From Faecalicatena contorta (GTDB lineage Bacteria; Bacillota; Clostridia; Lachnospirales; Lachnospiraceae), in NCBI RefSeq assembly GCF_021531995.1, contig NZ_JAFBIZ010000006.1, positions 1-49,391 of the forward strand: a stretch of DNA of 49,391 nucleotides, given 5' to 3'. Made by a program: the position numbers and the translations under genes. The notes beneath the pieces are model-generated. The model was not told where the DNA came from. It searched no databases and saw only the letters and a program-made list of their open reading frames with translations. Numbering within the stretch: position 1 is the stretch's first letter; every line of letters begins with the position of its first letter. Below, one piece after another: positions 38,226 through 45,973 of this stretch.

Positions 38226-38683
38226 CCTTTTCTCAATCTTCTTTGCTTCCAGTATGTCGGCTGAAATACTTCTCTTGGAATAGACACAATAAATACAATT
38301 GCAAGAACAATAGCAAATGCAATTTTCACAGATTCAATTCCTTTTTCTGCAGCCAGATATAATTGGTTTGTCACCAGATAATAAGCCGTAAAATAGATTC
38401 CCGCTCCCGGCACCAACGGAATGATTCCCGGTACCAGAAAGATTGTAATCGGACATTTCATGCGTACCGTCAACATCCGTGACATCAACACTACCACCAG
38501 TACTCCAAAAAAGGAAGCGATTGCCGGAGTAACTCCTTGAACCATGACTCTATATATCATCCATCCTGTAGTTCCTGTCATTCCACAGGATATATAATAC
38601 TTTCTTGGAACCTGGTACAATATGGAAAAAGCAATCGTTCCAAAAAATGAACATAACAGTTGAAAAAGCATTTCCCCCATCAC
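38222..38683 (-). CDS. Threonine/serine exporter small subunit (ThrE_2, DUF3815)
   Basis: A 153-residue protein with four to five predicted membrane helices and the family motif FLVPGIIPLVPGAGIYFTAY. It is the C-terminal half of the ThrE-type exporter, which in many Firmicutes is split into two genes. Its start overlaps the stop of the larger subunit (ATGA), so the two are made together. Predicted role: proton-coupled export of threonine and serine. Confidence 0.9.
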   Translation of the reverse strand: MMGEMLFQLLCSFFGTIAFSILYQVPRKYYISCGMTGTTGWMIYRVMVQGVTPAIASFFGVLVVVLMSRMLTVRMKCPITIFLVPGIIPLVPGAGIYFTAYYLVTNQLYLAAEKGIESVKIAFAIVLAIVFIVSIPREVFQPTYWKQRRLRKG

Positions 38684-39921
38684 AACAATAACCCTCCAAA
38701 CATATTATTATAAATACTCAATGTAACTCCAACTCCAATTGCAATATAAACAAACACAAGAATTGCATCGATCATGCGAACGGTGCCTGACAGAAAATCA
38801 CTGTCAGCGATATCTCGGATTGCGTTTACAAATGCAAGTCCGGGGACAAGAGGCATCAATGCACCAATAATCATTCCATCAAAGCGAAGTGTCTCTGCAA
38901 ATACAATATAAAATATATGCTTCATACAGATTGCAAGTGTTGTAATGATTATTCCGCCCACAAGATTCACAATAATTTTAGACATGCCATATTTCTTGCA
39001 GAATAAAACCCATACATATAAAACACATCCAATAAAAAAGGCCATAATACTTTCATATGGTGTTGCCCCCAACATATATCCGAATGTTGCACTTGCGATT
39101 CCAGCAGCGCCAATTTGAAAGTACGATTTTTTAGGCGGAATTTTATCAATTTCTTTCAATCTTTCCGCCGCCTCATCCATTCCAACCTGCCCGGCCGCAA
39201 TTTCTCTGGATAGTGCATTTACTTCTGCAACAACCCCCAGATGAGATGCAGACAATGGAATATGTTTTACTCTTGTATATGCCTCTTCGATTCCATTTTC
39301 CGCACTTACAAACAGACCATGACTCAATGCAAATATATCAACCTGATCTACATGAAACCTCTGACAGATTCTGGTAATCGTCTCTTCCACACGAAAGATC
39401 TCAGCACCGTTTTTTAAAAGAATTCTTCCTGCCTCTAATGCCAGATCCAACACTTTTTTCACATCTACCTCAGATTCCAGATTCTTTTTCAGATAGATCA
39501 TATCCTTAAGCAGTACTCCATCATCATAAATCGGCTTCTCATAATTTTTCACAAAAAAATCTACCAGTATATGAGAATTTTCAAACCCACATTTTTTATA
39601 AAAGTCTATTGTTTTTCCGGTATTACCCGTACCAACATACATCACATCACACACGCTGCTGTAATGCTCACAGAGAAAGTGTATCATATACTTTCCATAT
39701 CCCTTGTTCCGCTGTGCCTCGGCTGTCGCAATATTCTTAAGTTCACACTTCCGGTTTTTTAAAACCTTTACTACTGCAACCGTCTTTGCTTCTCCATTCT
39801 CTTCAAGGAGAAACATCTCCCCCTGATCCAGATACTTTTCAATCATGCTTTCCTGCGGATCAGCCAACAACAACAAGTCTATATACAATCTTTTATTCTC
39901 TATTATCTGCCTAACTCTCAT
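38680..39921 (-). CDS. Fusion of GNAT acetyltransferase and ThrE (DUF1212) exporter subunit
   Basis: Residues about 1-145 form a GNAT N-acetyltransferase domain with the acetyl-CoA loop AQRNKGYGK and a C-terminal FYKKCGFEN. From about residue 150 the protein is a complete DUF1212/ThrE domain: KKVLDLALEAGRILLKNGAE, then about 5-6 membrane helices with MPLVPGLAFVNAIRDI. The frame is continuous, AAGGAG is 5 nt before the ATG, and no good internal start site is seen at the junction, so a single 413-residue polypeptide is likely. The domain pairing suggests modification of, or sensing linked to, amino-acid export; this is inference. Confidence 0.85.
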   Translation of the reverse strand: MRVRQIIENKRLYIDLLLLADPQESMIEKYLDQGEMFLLEENGEAKTVAVVKVLKNRKCELKNIATAEAQRNKGYGKYMIHFLCEHYSSVCDVMYVGTGNTGKTIDFYKKCGFENSHILVDFFVKNYEKPIYDDGVLLKDMIYLKKNLESEVDVKKVLDLALEAGRILLKNGAEIFRVEETITRICQRFHVDQVDIFALSHGLFVSAENGIEEAYTRVKHIPLSASHLGVVAEVNALSREIAAGQVGMDEAAERLKEIDKIPPKKSYFQIGAAGIASATFGYMLGATPYESIMAFFIGCVLYVWVLFCKKYGMSKIIVNLVGGIIITTLAICMKHIFYIVFAETLRFDGMIIGALMPLVPGLAFVNAIRDIADSDFLSGTVRMIDAILVFVYIAIGVGVTLSIYNNMFGGLLL

Positions 39922-40016
39922 GTCTGCTCCTTTTTGCCTTGCTCAATTTCATCCATTATATCACCAGAAGCTGGAGAATCATAGAGAATTTTTGGAAATT
40001 AAATTGTATTTATATA

Positions 40017-40057
40017 TGAAAACAGAGACCATCGCAGCATCTGCTGCGAGAGTCTCT
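40017..40057 (-). terminator. Terminator of the LRR-like protein gene
   Basis: On the minus strand two stacked helices (6 bp at 40024-40029 with 40052-40057, and an inner 7-bp G/C-rich helix) precede TTTTC, shortly after the stop codon at 40070. Confidence 0.7.
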
Positions 40058-40069
40058 ACTGCCTCCCTT

Positions 40070-40855
40070 TTAATATCTTCCCTTTGGGAAAGCTACCATC
40101 TCACCGTTTTTCGTATACAATACTCCATACTCACTGCTATAAACAGGATTGTCTGCAGCTACTTCTATATACATCAGCTCTTCAAGATATTCAAACGTCT
40201 CTGCTTCAATCTCTGTAATGTTTTCAGGAATATAGATTTCAAAAATCATGGATTCCAGCCCTTCCAACGCTGATTTTCGAATTCCTGTGCATCTCTCATC
40301 ACTTGGAATCACCAGAACACCATCTACTGCAGAAACAACATCTGTATATCCCATGATATAACCATCTGCATCAATCAGGAATCCCCTGATCTCTATCTCT
40401 GCGTCTTCCATCTCCATCTGTGAAAGATCATTTGGAATCGAATCCGGTACACTTTCAATGTAAGCCGGTTCATTCCCCGAAACACCCGGCATTTCTTCGT
40501 CCGGAATCACCGGTACTTCCAGTGTTTTCACCATTTCGGTCGTTTCTCGTATCCTCTCCGCTTCTGGAGTTTCCTGCACAGTATTTTTCATCTTTTCCTG
40601 CTGTATAACAGCCATATTCCTCGCTTTTTCAGATATTTTCCTGATATCTGAGGTGGTATGAAGAACCGACATATCAATGCCACAACATGTTGCTTCATCC
40701 AGTATTATCCTGCTCAAATGCCGGCTCAAGTCCGGATATCCTGCAAATGTACTGATTTCATAAAAGAGAAAGATTCCTGCCATCATCCACATGATAATGT
40801 AACAGATCCGGTAAATCGTTTTCTGTATAATATCTATATGCAACGCTTCTTCCAT
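40070..40855 (-). CDS. Membrane-anchored protein with BspA-type LRR end
   Basis: A 261-residue protein of unknown function. One hydrophobic membrane helix lies at about residues 14-32 after a short N-terminus. A long, acidic, proline-rich middle (about 60-150) follows. The C-terminal 100 residues resemble one or two BspA/LRR_5 repeats: LEGLESMIFEIYIPENITEI, EIEAETFEYLEELMYIEV, and the closing strand VLYTKNGEMVAFPKGRY typical of the end of such repeat arrays. GGAGGTG is 5 nt before the ATG and a TATAAT lies upstream. It stands alone between the grd operon and the exporter genes. Confidence 0.7.
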   Translation of the reverse strand: MEEALHIDIIQKTIYRICYIIMWMMAGIFLFYEISTFAGYPDLSRHLSRIILDEATCCGIDMSVLHTTSDIRKISEKARNMAVIQQEKMKNTVQETPEAERIRETTEMVKTLEVPVIPDEEMPGVSGNEPAYIESVPDSIPNDLSQMEMEDAEIEIRGFLIDADGYIMGYTDVVSAVDGVLVIPSDERCTGIRKSALEGLESMIFEIYIPENITEIEAETFEYLEELMYIEVAADNPVYSSEYGVLYTKNGEMVAFPKGRY

Positions 40856-40899
40856 CTTTGCACCTCCCTACTTTTTTCATTATAAAGTAAGGATTATAC

Positions 40900-40939
40900 A
40901 AAAGGAAGTGGCATCTCGACACATTTGACGCCACTTCCT
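40900..40939 (-). terminator. Terminator of the glycine reductase operon
   Basis: On the minus strand a perfect 10-bp stem (40903-40912 with 40930-40939) and a 17-nt loop are followed by TTTTG, about 40 nt beyond grdD. Confidence 0.78.
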
Positions 40940-40979
40940 CAGATCTATGATCTTTTTCCGTTTCCTTTAAGTGTTGAAA

Positions 40980-42134
40980 TTACTGAATATATCCTGCTTT
41001 CTTAAGCTCTTCTTCTGCTTTTGCAAGATTTGCATCAGATACACGGATGATCGGTCCCGTACATCCCATTCCACTTTCTGCGTAGATGTTGATCTTCCAC
41101 AATGCTTTTACCGCATCTTCCAGATCCATAACCTCGATTCCCGGGATCTGTGCTGTTACGATCTCCTTCGGTGGTTCTTTTACATCCTCTTCTGCTGCAG
41201 CCGGTTTCTGAGCTGCTTTTAATGCACCCAGGATATCCTTCAGTCCTGCTTGATTCACTGCTGCAAATTCTGCCTTTGCTACTTCAAAGACTTTTCCTCT
41301 TACCAGCTGTGCCGCATAGCGGATTGCATTGGCGATTACCGGTGCTCCGCTTGCTCTGGATACGATCATCACTAACTGCTCATAGCCTTCTCCGATTCCG
41401 GGACCATAGCCATAGCCTGTTGCCTCGAAGCTTCCGCCTGTATTTGCGGAAGAGAGCATCTTAACCAGGATATTTCCTGTCAGGGAATCTGTTACCATGA
41501 TATCCGGTGATGCCTGAAGCACGTCATTTCCTCTCATGACGCATCCGCCGTCTGCTCTTGCAGACTCTGCAAATGTGATATCATATCCCTGCTCTTTTAA
41601 CTGCTTTAATGCCTTTTCCGTCTGACGTGCTCCGTCTACGTTCAGAATTCCTACGCTCGGTGCTGCGTTTCCGCATGCCTTTGCTGTGATGATTCCGTAG
41701 ATGGCATTCTTGATCATTCCTTCAATACGATCCGTACTGGAGGTTCCCGTCGTATTGGCAATGTACATTTCCTTTCCCTTTGCAGGTGTCACGCAGCGTC
41801 CAACAGTGGATACGCCGATCGGGAACGGGAAATGCATCGTTACTGCTGCATCTACTTCCCCGTTTTTCAGCATCTCTTCCATCTTGTCATGGCCTTCTTC
41901 ATCGTTTGCCACTTTGACTGTTATCACGCCCTCTGCCTCTAAGGTTCCGATATAATAGACATCGATTCCGTCTCTTGCTGCCTCTACTGCAGCTGCCATG
42001 GAGTTCTCTTCTCCATGTTCACTTCCCATTCCGGTAAGTGCGATCTTCGGTCTCTTCCCAAAGCTTCCTGTTTCCAATCCCTGAGCCATTTCCATAAAGG
42101 TGTCGGCAATCATTTTTTCAATTCCATTTGCCAT
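40980..42134 (-). CDS. grdD: Glycine reductase component C, alpha subunit
   Basis: With GrdC it takes the carboxymethyl group from GrdA's selenoether and releases acetyl phosphate. The fold is PlsX-like (phosphate acetyltransferase-related). The cysteine reported to carry the acetyl group fits the C-terminal ESGMGCTGPII at residue 358. Also visible: TGMGSEHGEEN, GTLEAEGVITV and GATGYGYGPGIGEGYE-like glycine-rich loops. Length 384 matches the family. GAGGTGA is 6 nt before the ATG, 14 nt after grdC; the operon terminator follows. Confidence 0.95.
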   Translation of the reverse strand: MANGIEKMIADTFMEMAQGLETGSFGKRPKIALTGMGSEHGEENSMAAAVEAARDGIDVYYIGTLEAEGVITVKVANDEEGHDKMEEMLKNGEVDAAVTMHFPFPIGVSTVGRCVTPAKGKEMYIANTTGTSSTDRIEGMIKNAIYGIITAKACGNAAPSVGILNVDGARQTEKALKQLKEQGYDITFAESARADGGCVMRGNDVLQASPDIMVTDSLTGNILVKMLSSANTGGSFEATGYGYGPGIGEGYEQLVMIVSRASGAPVIANAIRYAAQLVRGKVFEVAKAEFAAVNQAGLKDILGALKAAQKPAAAEEDVKEPPKEIVTAQIPGIEVMDLEDAVKALWKINIYAESGMGCTGPIIRVSDANLAKAEEELKKAGYIQ

Positions 42135-42148
42135 CTTTGTTCACCTCT

Positions 42149-43681
42149 CTATTCTGCCAGCAATGATGCAGCGAAATCTTTCATAGCTTTTGCGATCAGT
42201 CCTTTTACTTCTTCTTCGGATACTCCGCTGTTATCCTCTGCTCCTGTATTTGCCTGGATCACGAAAGAACATCCGTCAAACAGGTTGGTCATACGTCCAA
42301 GGAACAGACTTCCTTTTCCGATGATCATTGCATTCTTGATCTTTCCTGCAAGGATATCTTCTCTTGCAAATCCGATGTACGGTACACCGGAAGGAATGTG
42401 TCCCTGCGTCGGTGCCCATCCGGTCAGACCATGATCTTTTGTGAAGTTTGCAAGTTCTTTTCTGTCTAACTCGCCTCTCTTAACTGCAAGTGCTCCGATC
42501 ATCTTGTAGTTTGCAAGCGGAACATCTCCTGCTCCTGCCGGTTTTGTAATATCCGGGTTCTGCATTTCCGGTGAGAACTTGTCAATATCAGTCAGCTTCA
42601 TTCCGTTTCTCTCCAGCGGATCTGCTACCAGACTTCCGATTACGTTCTGCGGTGCAGAACCGGTTCCTACCGTATGACGTCCTACGATATCAAGGTTGAT
42701 CTCCGGATTCTCTCCGTCATTCTCAGCGATGATCACGCAGAAACCGCCCAGGCAGTCCTCTAAGATCGGCATATCTTTCTTGATATGGTCTTTTCCGTTC
42801 ATACCTAATTTAGCGGTACATCCTCCGGCCGTAACAGCTACACACTTATAGGTTCCGGCTTTTACCAGGGATGCTGCCTCGATCAGCGCATGAGATGGTC
42901 CTGCACAGAATCCACGGGTATCAGATCCGGTTGCATTTACAAGGCCTGCGATCTCTGCTGCAGCCTTTGCAAAGTTTCCGCCGCCTCTCTGGTTCATATC
43001 ACCACATGCCTCTTCTGCACAGTCGATCACATACTCTACATCTGCCTTGTCGATTCCTGCATTTCTTACACCGTATAACAATGCAAGTACGCTGGTAGCC
43101 TTACTCATGATATTCTCATGCATAACATGTGCGGACAGGTTTACGTCGATATCATGTGCTCTCTTGATACATCCAACAAGTTTGCCTGCATGATACAGAC
43201 CTTCTGCATGCTCTTCATTTACCAGTCTTGCGATCTCTTCTGCATCGATACCTTCCTCAACTTTTGCTGCGATATCTTCTGTGATGATCGGATCTGCTGC
43301 AAATGCGTCTTTATGAGCTGCCACAAATTCTTTGTCCAGCTTTACAACTTCGAATACGTCTACCGTCTGTGCCAGAATCAGGAATTCTTCTTCCGGCATG
43401 ATCTCGCCGTATTTTCCGTATCTCTCTGCACCCTCTTTTGCCTTATCATAATAAGGGAATGCAACTTCTGCTAATTCATCCGGATGAGCATTTCCGATAT
43501 ATACCTGGTTTGGCCAGTAACTTACAGCCTCTTCATAAGAACGAAGGTGACTGTCGATTGCTTTCAAATATTCAGACTCTGGATTGACAACCTTCTCTGT
43601 TGTCTGTGTTGTTCCATTATAAAATACCATCTGTGGAGTATGTGCAAGTACATAGCTTGCGCCTTTGATTACACTGTTCAT
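42149..43681 (-). CDS. grdC: Glycine reductase component C, beta subunit
   Basis: A thiolase/FabH-like protein that pairs with GrdD in component C and handles the acetyl group. Family blocks are AHTPQMVFYNGTTQTTEK (N-terminus), NQRGGGNFAKAAAE, RGFCAGPSHALIEAASLV and VGTGSAPQNVIGSL. Length 510 is normal. It begins 221 nt after grdA, the longest spacer in the operon; that spacer contains a strong hairpin. AAGGTGG lies 9 nt before the ATG. Confidence 0.95.
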   Translation of the reverse strand: MNSVIKGASYVLAHTPQMVFYNGTTQTTEKVVNPESEYLKAIDSHLRSYEEAVSYWPNQVYIGNAHPDELAEVAFPYYDKAKEGAERYGKYGEIMPEEEFLILAQTVDVFEVVKLDKEFVAAHKDAFAADPIITEDIAAKVEEGIDAEEIARLVNEEHAEGLYHAGKLVGCIKRAHDIDVNLSAHVMHENIMSKATSVLALLYGVRNAGIDKADVEYVIDCAEEACGDMNQRGGGNFAKAAAEIAGLVNATGSDTRGFCAGPSHALIEAASLVKAGTYKCVAVTAGGCTAKLGMNGKDHIKKDMPILEDCLGGFCVIIAENDGENPEINLDIVGRHTVGTGSAPQNVIGSLVADPLERNGMKLTDIDKFSPEMQNPDITKPAGAGDVPLANYKMIGALAVKRGELDRKELANFTKDHGLTGWAPTQGHIPSGVPYIGFAREDILAGKIKNAMIIGKGSLFLGRMTNLFDGCSFVIQANTGAEDNSGVSEEEVKGLIAKAMKDFAASLLAE

Positions 43682-43902
43682 TGTGAGTATCCACCTTTCT
43701 TCTTTTCTAAATCATTTCAAAATAATTAACTGTTGTTTACAGGAATGTGTCATCATCTGACGTGCCTCAGCGATATGTGCAATACTGGCAGCCTGCGTCA
43801 TCTGCAGCCTGCCCTGCATACTTTGTTATAGAACGAAACGGCGAGGTAAGTGTTTACCTCACCGTTTCGTTAAATGTGGGATGAAACGATCTCAAACCCT
43901 TC
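43682..43902 (-). other. grdA-grdC spacer with strong hairpin and no U-tract
   Basis: At 43832-43871 two arms pair over 10 bp, one mismatch, then 7 bp, closed by a 4-nt loop. It lies about 30 nt after the grdA stop. The minus-strand sequence after it has no T-run, so it does not look like a normal terminator; it may stabilise the upstream mRNA 3' end or mark a processing site. The rest holds imperfect small repeats and the grdC ribosome binding site; no ORF was found. Confidence 0.6.
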
Positions 43903-44376
43903 TTATAAAAACTTGCAGAAATCATCACGGATTGCTGACATTTCTCCAGCAATGTCGTCAAGATCAAGAACCATTTCCATCATGCCTACCTGCTCATCGT
44001 AAACATCCGGATCAAATTCTTCTTTCAGTTCTTCTTCACATACGTGATATACCGTGAGTCCAAGCTGGACCCCTGTCAATGGACCTGCGAATGTCGGGTC
44101 ACCTGCTGTTACAGTCTCTGCTGCAAGACCAGCACCTTCGCCTTCAGCTGCTCCAAGAACTACTACTAAGTTCTCCGGACCATACTCCTCTGCGAATTCT
44201 TTTACCCTCTTCTGATTCTCAAGATCCATTGCACCAGCGCTCGTTCAGACGAAGCACTCTGTGGATGAGAATACTACTTCTCCGCCAGCAGTCTTTACGC
44301 ACTCTGCGATTGCCGGTCCTGGAACACCATCACGGTCGCCAATGATAACGACTTTTTTTCCTTCTAATATTGCCAT
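43903..44376 (-). CDS. grdA: Glycine reductase selenoprotein A (one in-frame TGA, Sec44)
   Basis: A small acidic selenoprotein that carries the carboxymethyl group as a selenoether between components B and C. The frame runs from ATG at 44374-44376 ([20 protein letters not shown]) through an in-frame TGA at 44245-44247 to TAA at 43903. The TGA is codon 44, in the context ECFV-Sec-TSAGAM, exactly the known GrdA site. Cys41 and Sec44 form a CxxU redox pair. Reading past the TGA gives 157 residues, the family length. AGGAGG lies 9 nt before the start. I saw no strong hairpin just after this TGA, so the SECIS must be weak or unusual. An annotator ignoring Sec would report only 43903-44229. Confidence 0.95.
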
Positions 44377-44542
44377 GACGTGTTTCCTCCTTCCTTTCCC
44401 TTCTTTTTTTATTTATTGTAGAAATGTTTATACTCCGCCGGGCAAACGATAATGAAATTCCGGCGAGTGTGCTCGCTGAAAGCGGCAGATTTTACATTCC
44501 CGTAAAAGCCTTGTGGCTGTTTACGCACTCACGATGCTCCGA
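44377..44542 (-). other. trxA-grdA spacer with small hairpins
   Basis: On the minus strand I see at least three stems: CGTAAA/TTTACG with an inner GCC/GGC, GCGAG/CTCGC, and CGCCGG/CCGGCG. The last two share bases and so exclude each other. No ORF or clear promoter is present. Confidence 0.45.
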
Positions 44543-44860
44543 TTAGATATACTTCTTAATCATTGCTTCGATAGATTCTGGTGTACAGTCATCTTTCACC
44601 AGTTCTTCTACTTTCTCTCCGTCTTTGTAGATTGCCATAACAGGAAGTCCGAGAACTTTCTGTCCGATTGCAAGACGGCGAGCCTTTGTTGTATTCAGAG
44701 ATGTGAATTTTAACTTATCTCCATATGTGTCAGCGAATTCATGTACCTTTGGCATCAGAGCCTGGCATGGTACACATCCGTCACCGTAAAAATCTACGAA
44801 TACATAACCTTCTGCTTTTAACACTTCTTCTTCAAATGTGTGCTTATCTACATCTAACAT
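44543..44860 (-). CDS. trxA: Thioredoxin of the glycine reductase system
   Basis: It delivers electrons from TrxB to regenerate selenoprotein A after each turnover. The fold is a standard 105-residue thioredoxin. The active site reads GCVPC (residues 28-32) instead of WCGPC, a variant known from thioredoxins of amino-acid-fermenting clostridia. The cis-proline is in GLPVMAIYKDG. AAGGAGG is 9 nt before the ATG. It sits between trxB and grdA inside the operon, which ties it to glycine reductase rather than to general redox control. Confidence 0.93.
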   Translation of the reverse strand: MLDVDKHTFEEEVLKAEGYVFVDFYGDGCVPCQALMPKVHEFADTYGDKLKFTSLNTTKARRLAIGQKVLGLPVMAIYKDGEKVEELVKDDCTPESIEAMIKKYI

Positions 44861-44989
44861 TGGTATGTTCCTCCTTGTGAAATATATTTTTAAGCTTTCG
44901 CTTTCATGCAGGCACGTCGCGTCTGCTTTTTTACTTCTTTTTATCCCGCACAGCGAAGCTCAAGATTGTCACGCTGTGCTCATTAGTTT
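44861..44989 (-). other. trxB-trxA spacer with hairpins
   Basis: On the minus strand a GCACAGCG/CGCTGTGC stem begins at the trxB stop, and an AAGC-GAAA-GCTT tetraloop hairpin (44892-44903) lies about 30 nt before trxA. No T-run follows the first stem within 5 nt, so full termination is unlikely. No ORF was seen. Confidence 0.45.
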
Positions 44990-45934
44990 TTAGAAGTAGT
45001 CAGACATACTTCTTTCTACCTGTACTGCTGCGATTGCTCCGTCAGCTGCTGCAGTAACCACCTGTCTCAGGCTCTTGATACGTACATCCCCTGCTGCATA
45101 TACACCAGGAATGTTGGTGTGCATGTCTTCATCTGTCTTGATGTATCCACGCTCATCCATATCAATGATTCCTTCGAACGGTTTGCTGTTCGGGATGGTT
45201 CCGATGAATCCGAATACTCCGAACATTCCGTCCTCTTCATCTGCTTCTACCGTCGTAACTTCTCCGGTCTTTACATTCTTCACTTTCATCCACTGAAGAA
45301 TATCGTCTCCGCCTACTTCTTCTACTACAGAATCCCACATGAAGTTCAGCTTTGGATTCTTAAATGCTTTTTCCTGAATGGATTTTGCCGCACGCAGTTC
45401 GTTACGTCTGTGAATGATCGTAACTTTTCTTGCAAACTTGGTCAGATACATGGCTTCTTCTACTGCAGAATCTCCTCCGCCTACTACGTATACTTCAAAG
45501 TCTTCAAAGAAGTTTGCATCACATGTTGCACAGTATGATACACCTTTACCTGTGAACTCTGCTTCCCCTTTACATCCGATCGGTCTTGCATGAGCTCCGG
45601 TAGCGATGATCACGTTTCTTCCCTGATACTCAGCTTTTGCGCTCTTAAGAACTTTGATCTCGCCTTCCAGTGATACTTCTGTGATCGTATCAGATACACG
45701 TTCTGCACCAAATTTTTCTGCCTGCTGTGTCATTCTCGCAATCAGAGACGGTCCGGACTCACCTTCTACGATCTGTCCCGGATAGTTTTCAATCTCATCT
45801 GTAATTGCGATCTGTCCGCCGTCCTGTCCTTTTTCAATAATCAGAACAGAAAGACGGCTTCTTCCTGCGTACAGTCCTGCTGCTAAACCAGCAGGACCTG
45901 CACCCAGGACAATAACGTCATAAATCTTGCTCAT
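44990..45934 (-). CDS. trxB: Thioredoxin reductase
   Basis: An FAD/NADPH disulfide reductase that reduces TrxA. The FAD motif is VLGAGPAGLAAGLYAGRS (residues 10-27), the redox site is CATC (in SYCATCDANFF, about residue 133), and the NADPH site is VVGGGDSAVEEA. The C-terminal FAD block is AAGDVR. Length 314 is normal. It is in the operon between grdB and trxA. Confidence 0.96.
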   Translation of the reverse strand: MSKIYDVIVLGAGPAGLAAGLYAGRSRLSVLIIEKGQDGGQIAITDEIENYPGQIVEGESGPSLIARMTQQAEKFGAERVSDTITEVSLEGEIKVLKSAKAEYQGRNVIIATGAHARPIGCKGEAEFTGKGVSYCATCDANFFEDFEVYVVGGGDSAVEEAMYLTKFARKVTIIHRRNELRAAKSIQEKAFKNPKLNFMWDSVVEEVGGDDILQWMKVKNVKTGEVTTVEADEEDGMFGVFGFIGTIPNSKPFEGIIDMDERGYIKTDEDMHTNIPGVYAAGDVRIKSLRQVVTAAADGAIAAVQVERSMSDYF

Positions 45935-45973
45935 TTTGCGTTATTCTCCTTTTCGTCTAAGTATTCAACACGT

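Noticed and set aside
43903-44229. grdA as a truncated 108-residue gene or pseudogene
   Set aside because: The upstream frame continues for 43 family-typical codons to a good start, and the interrupting TGA is exactly at the known Sec44 site.
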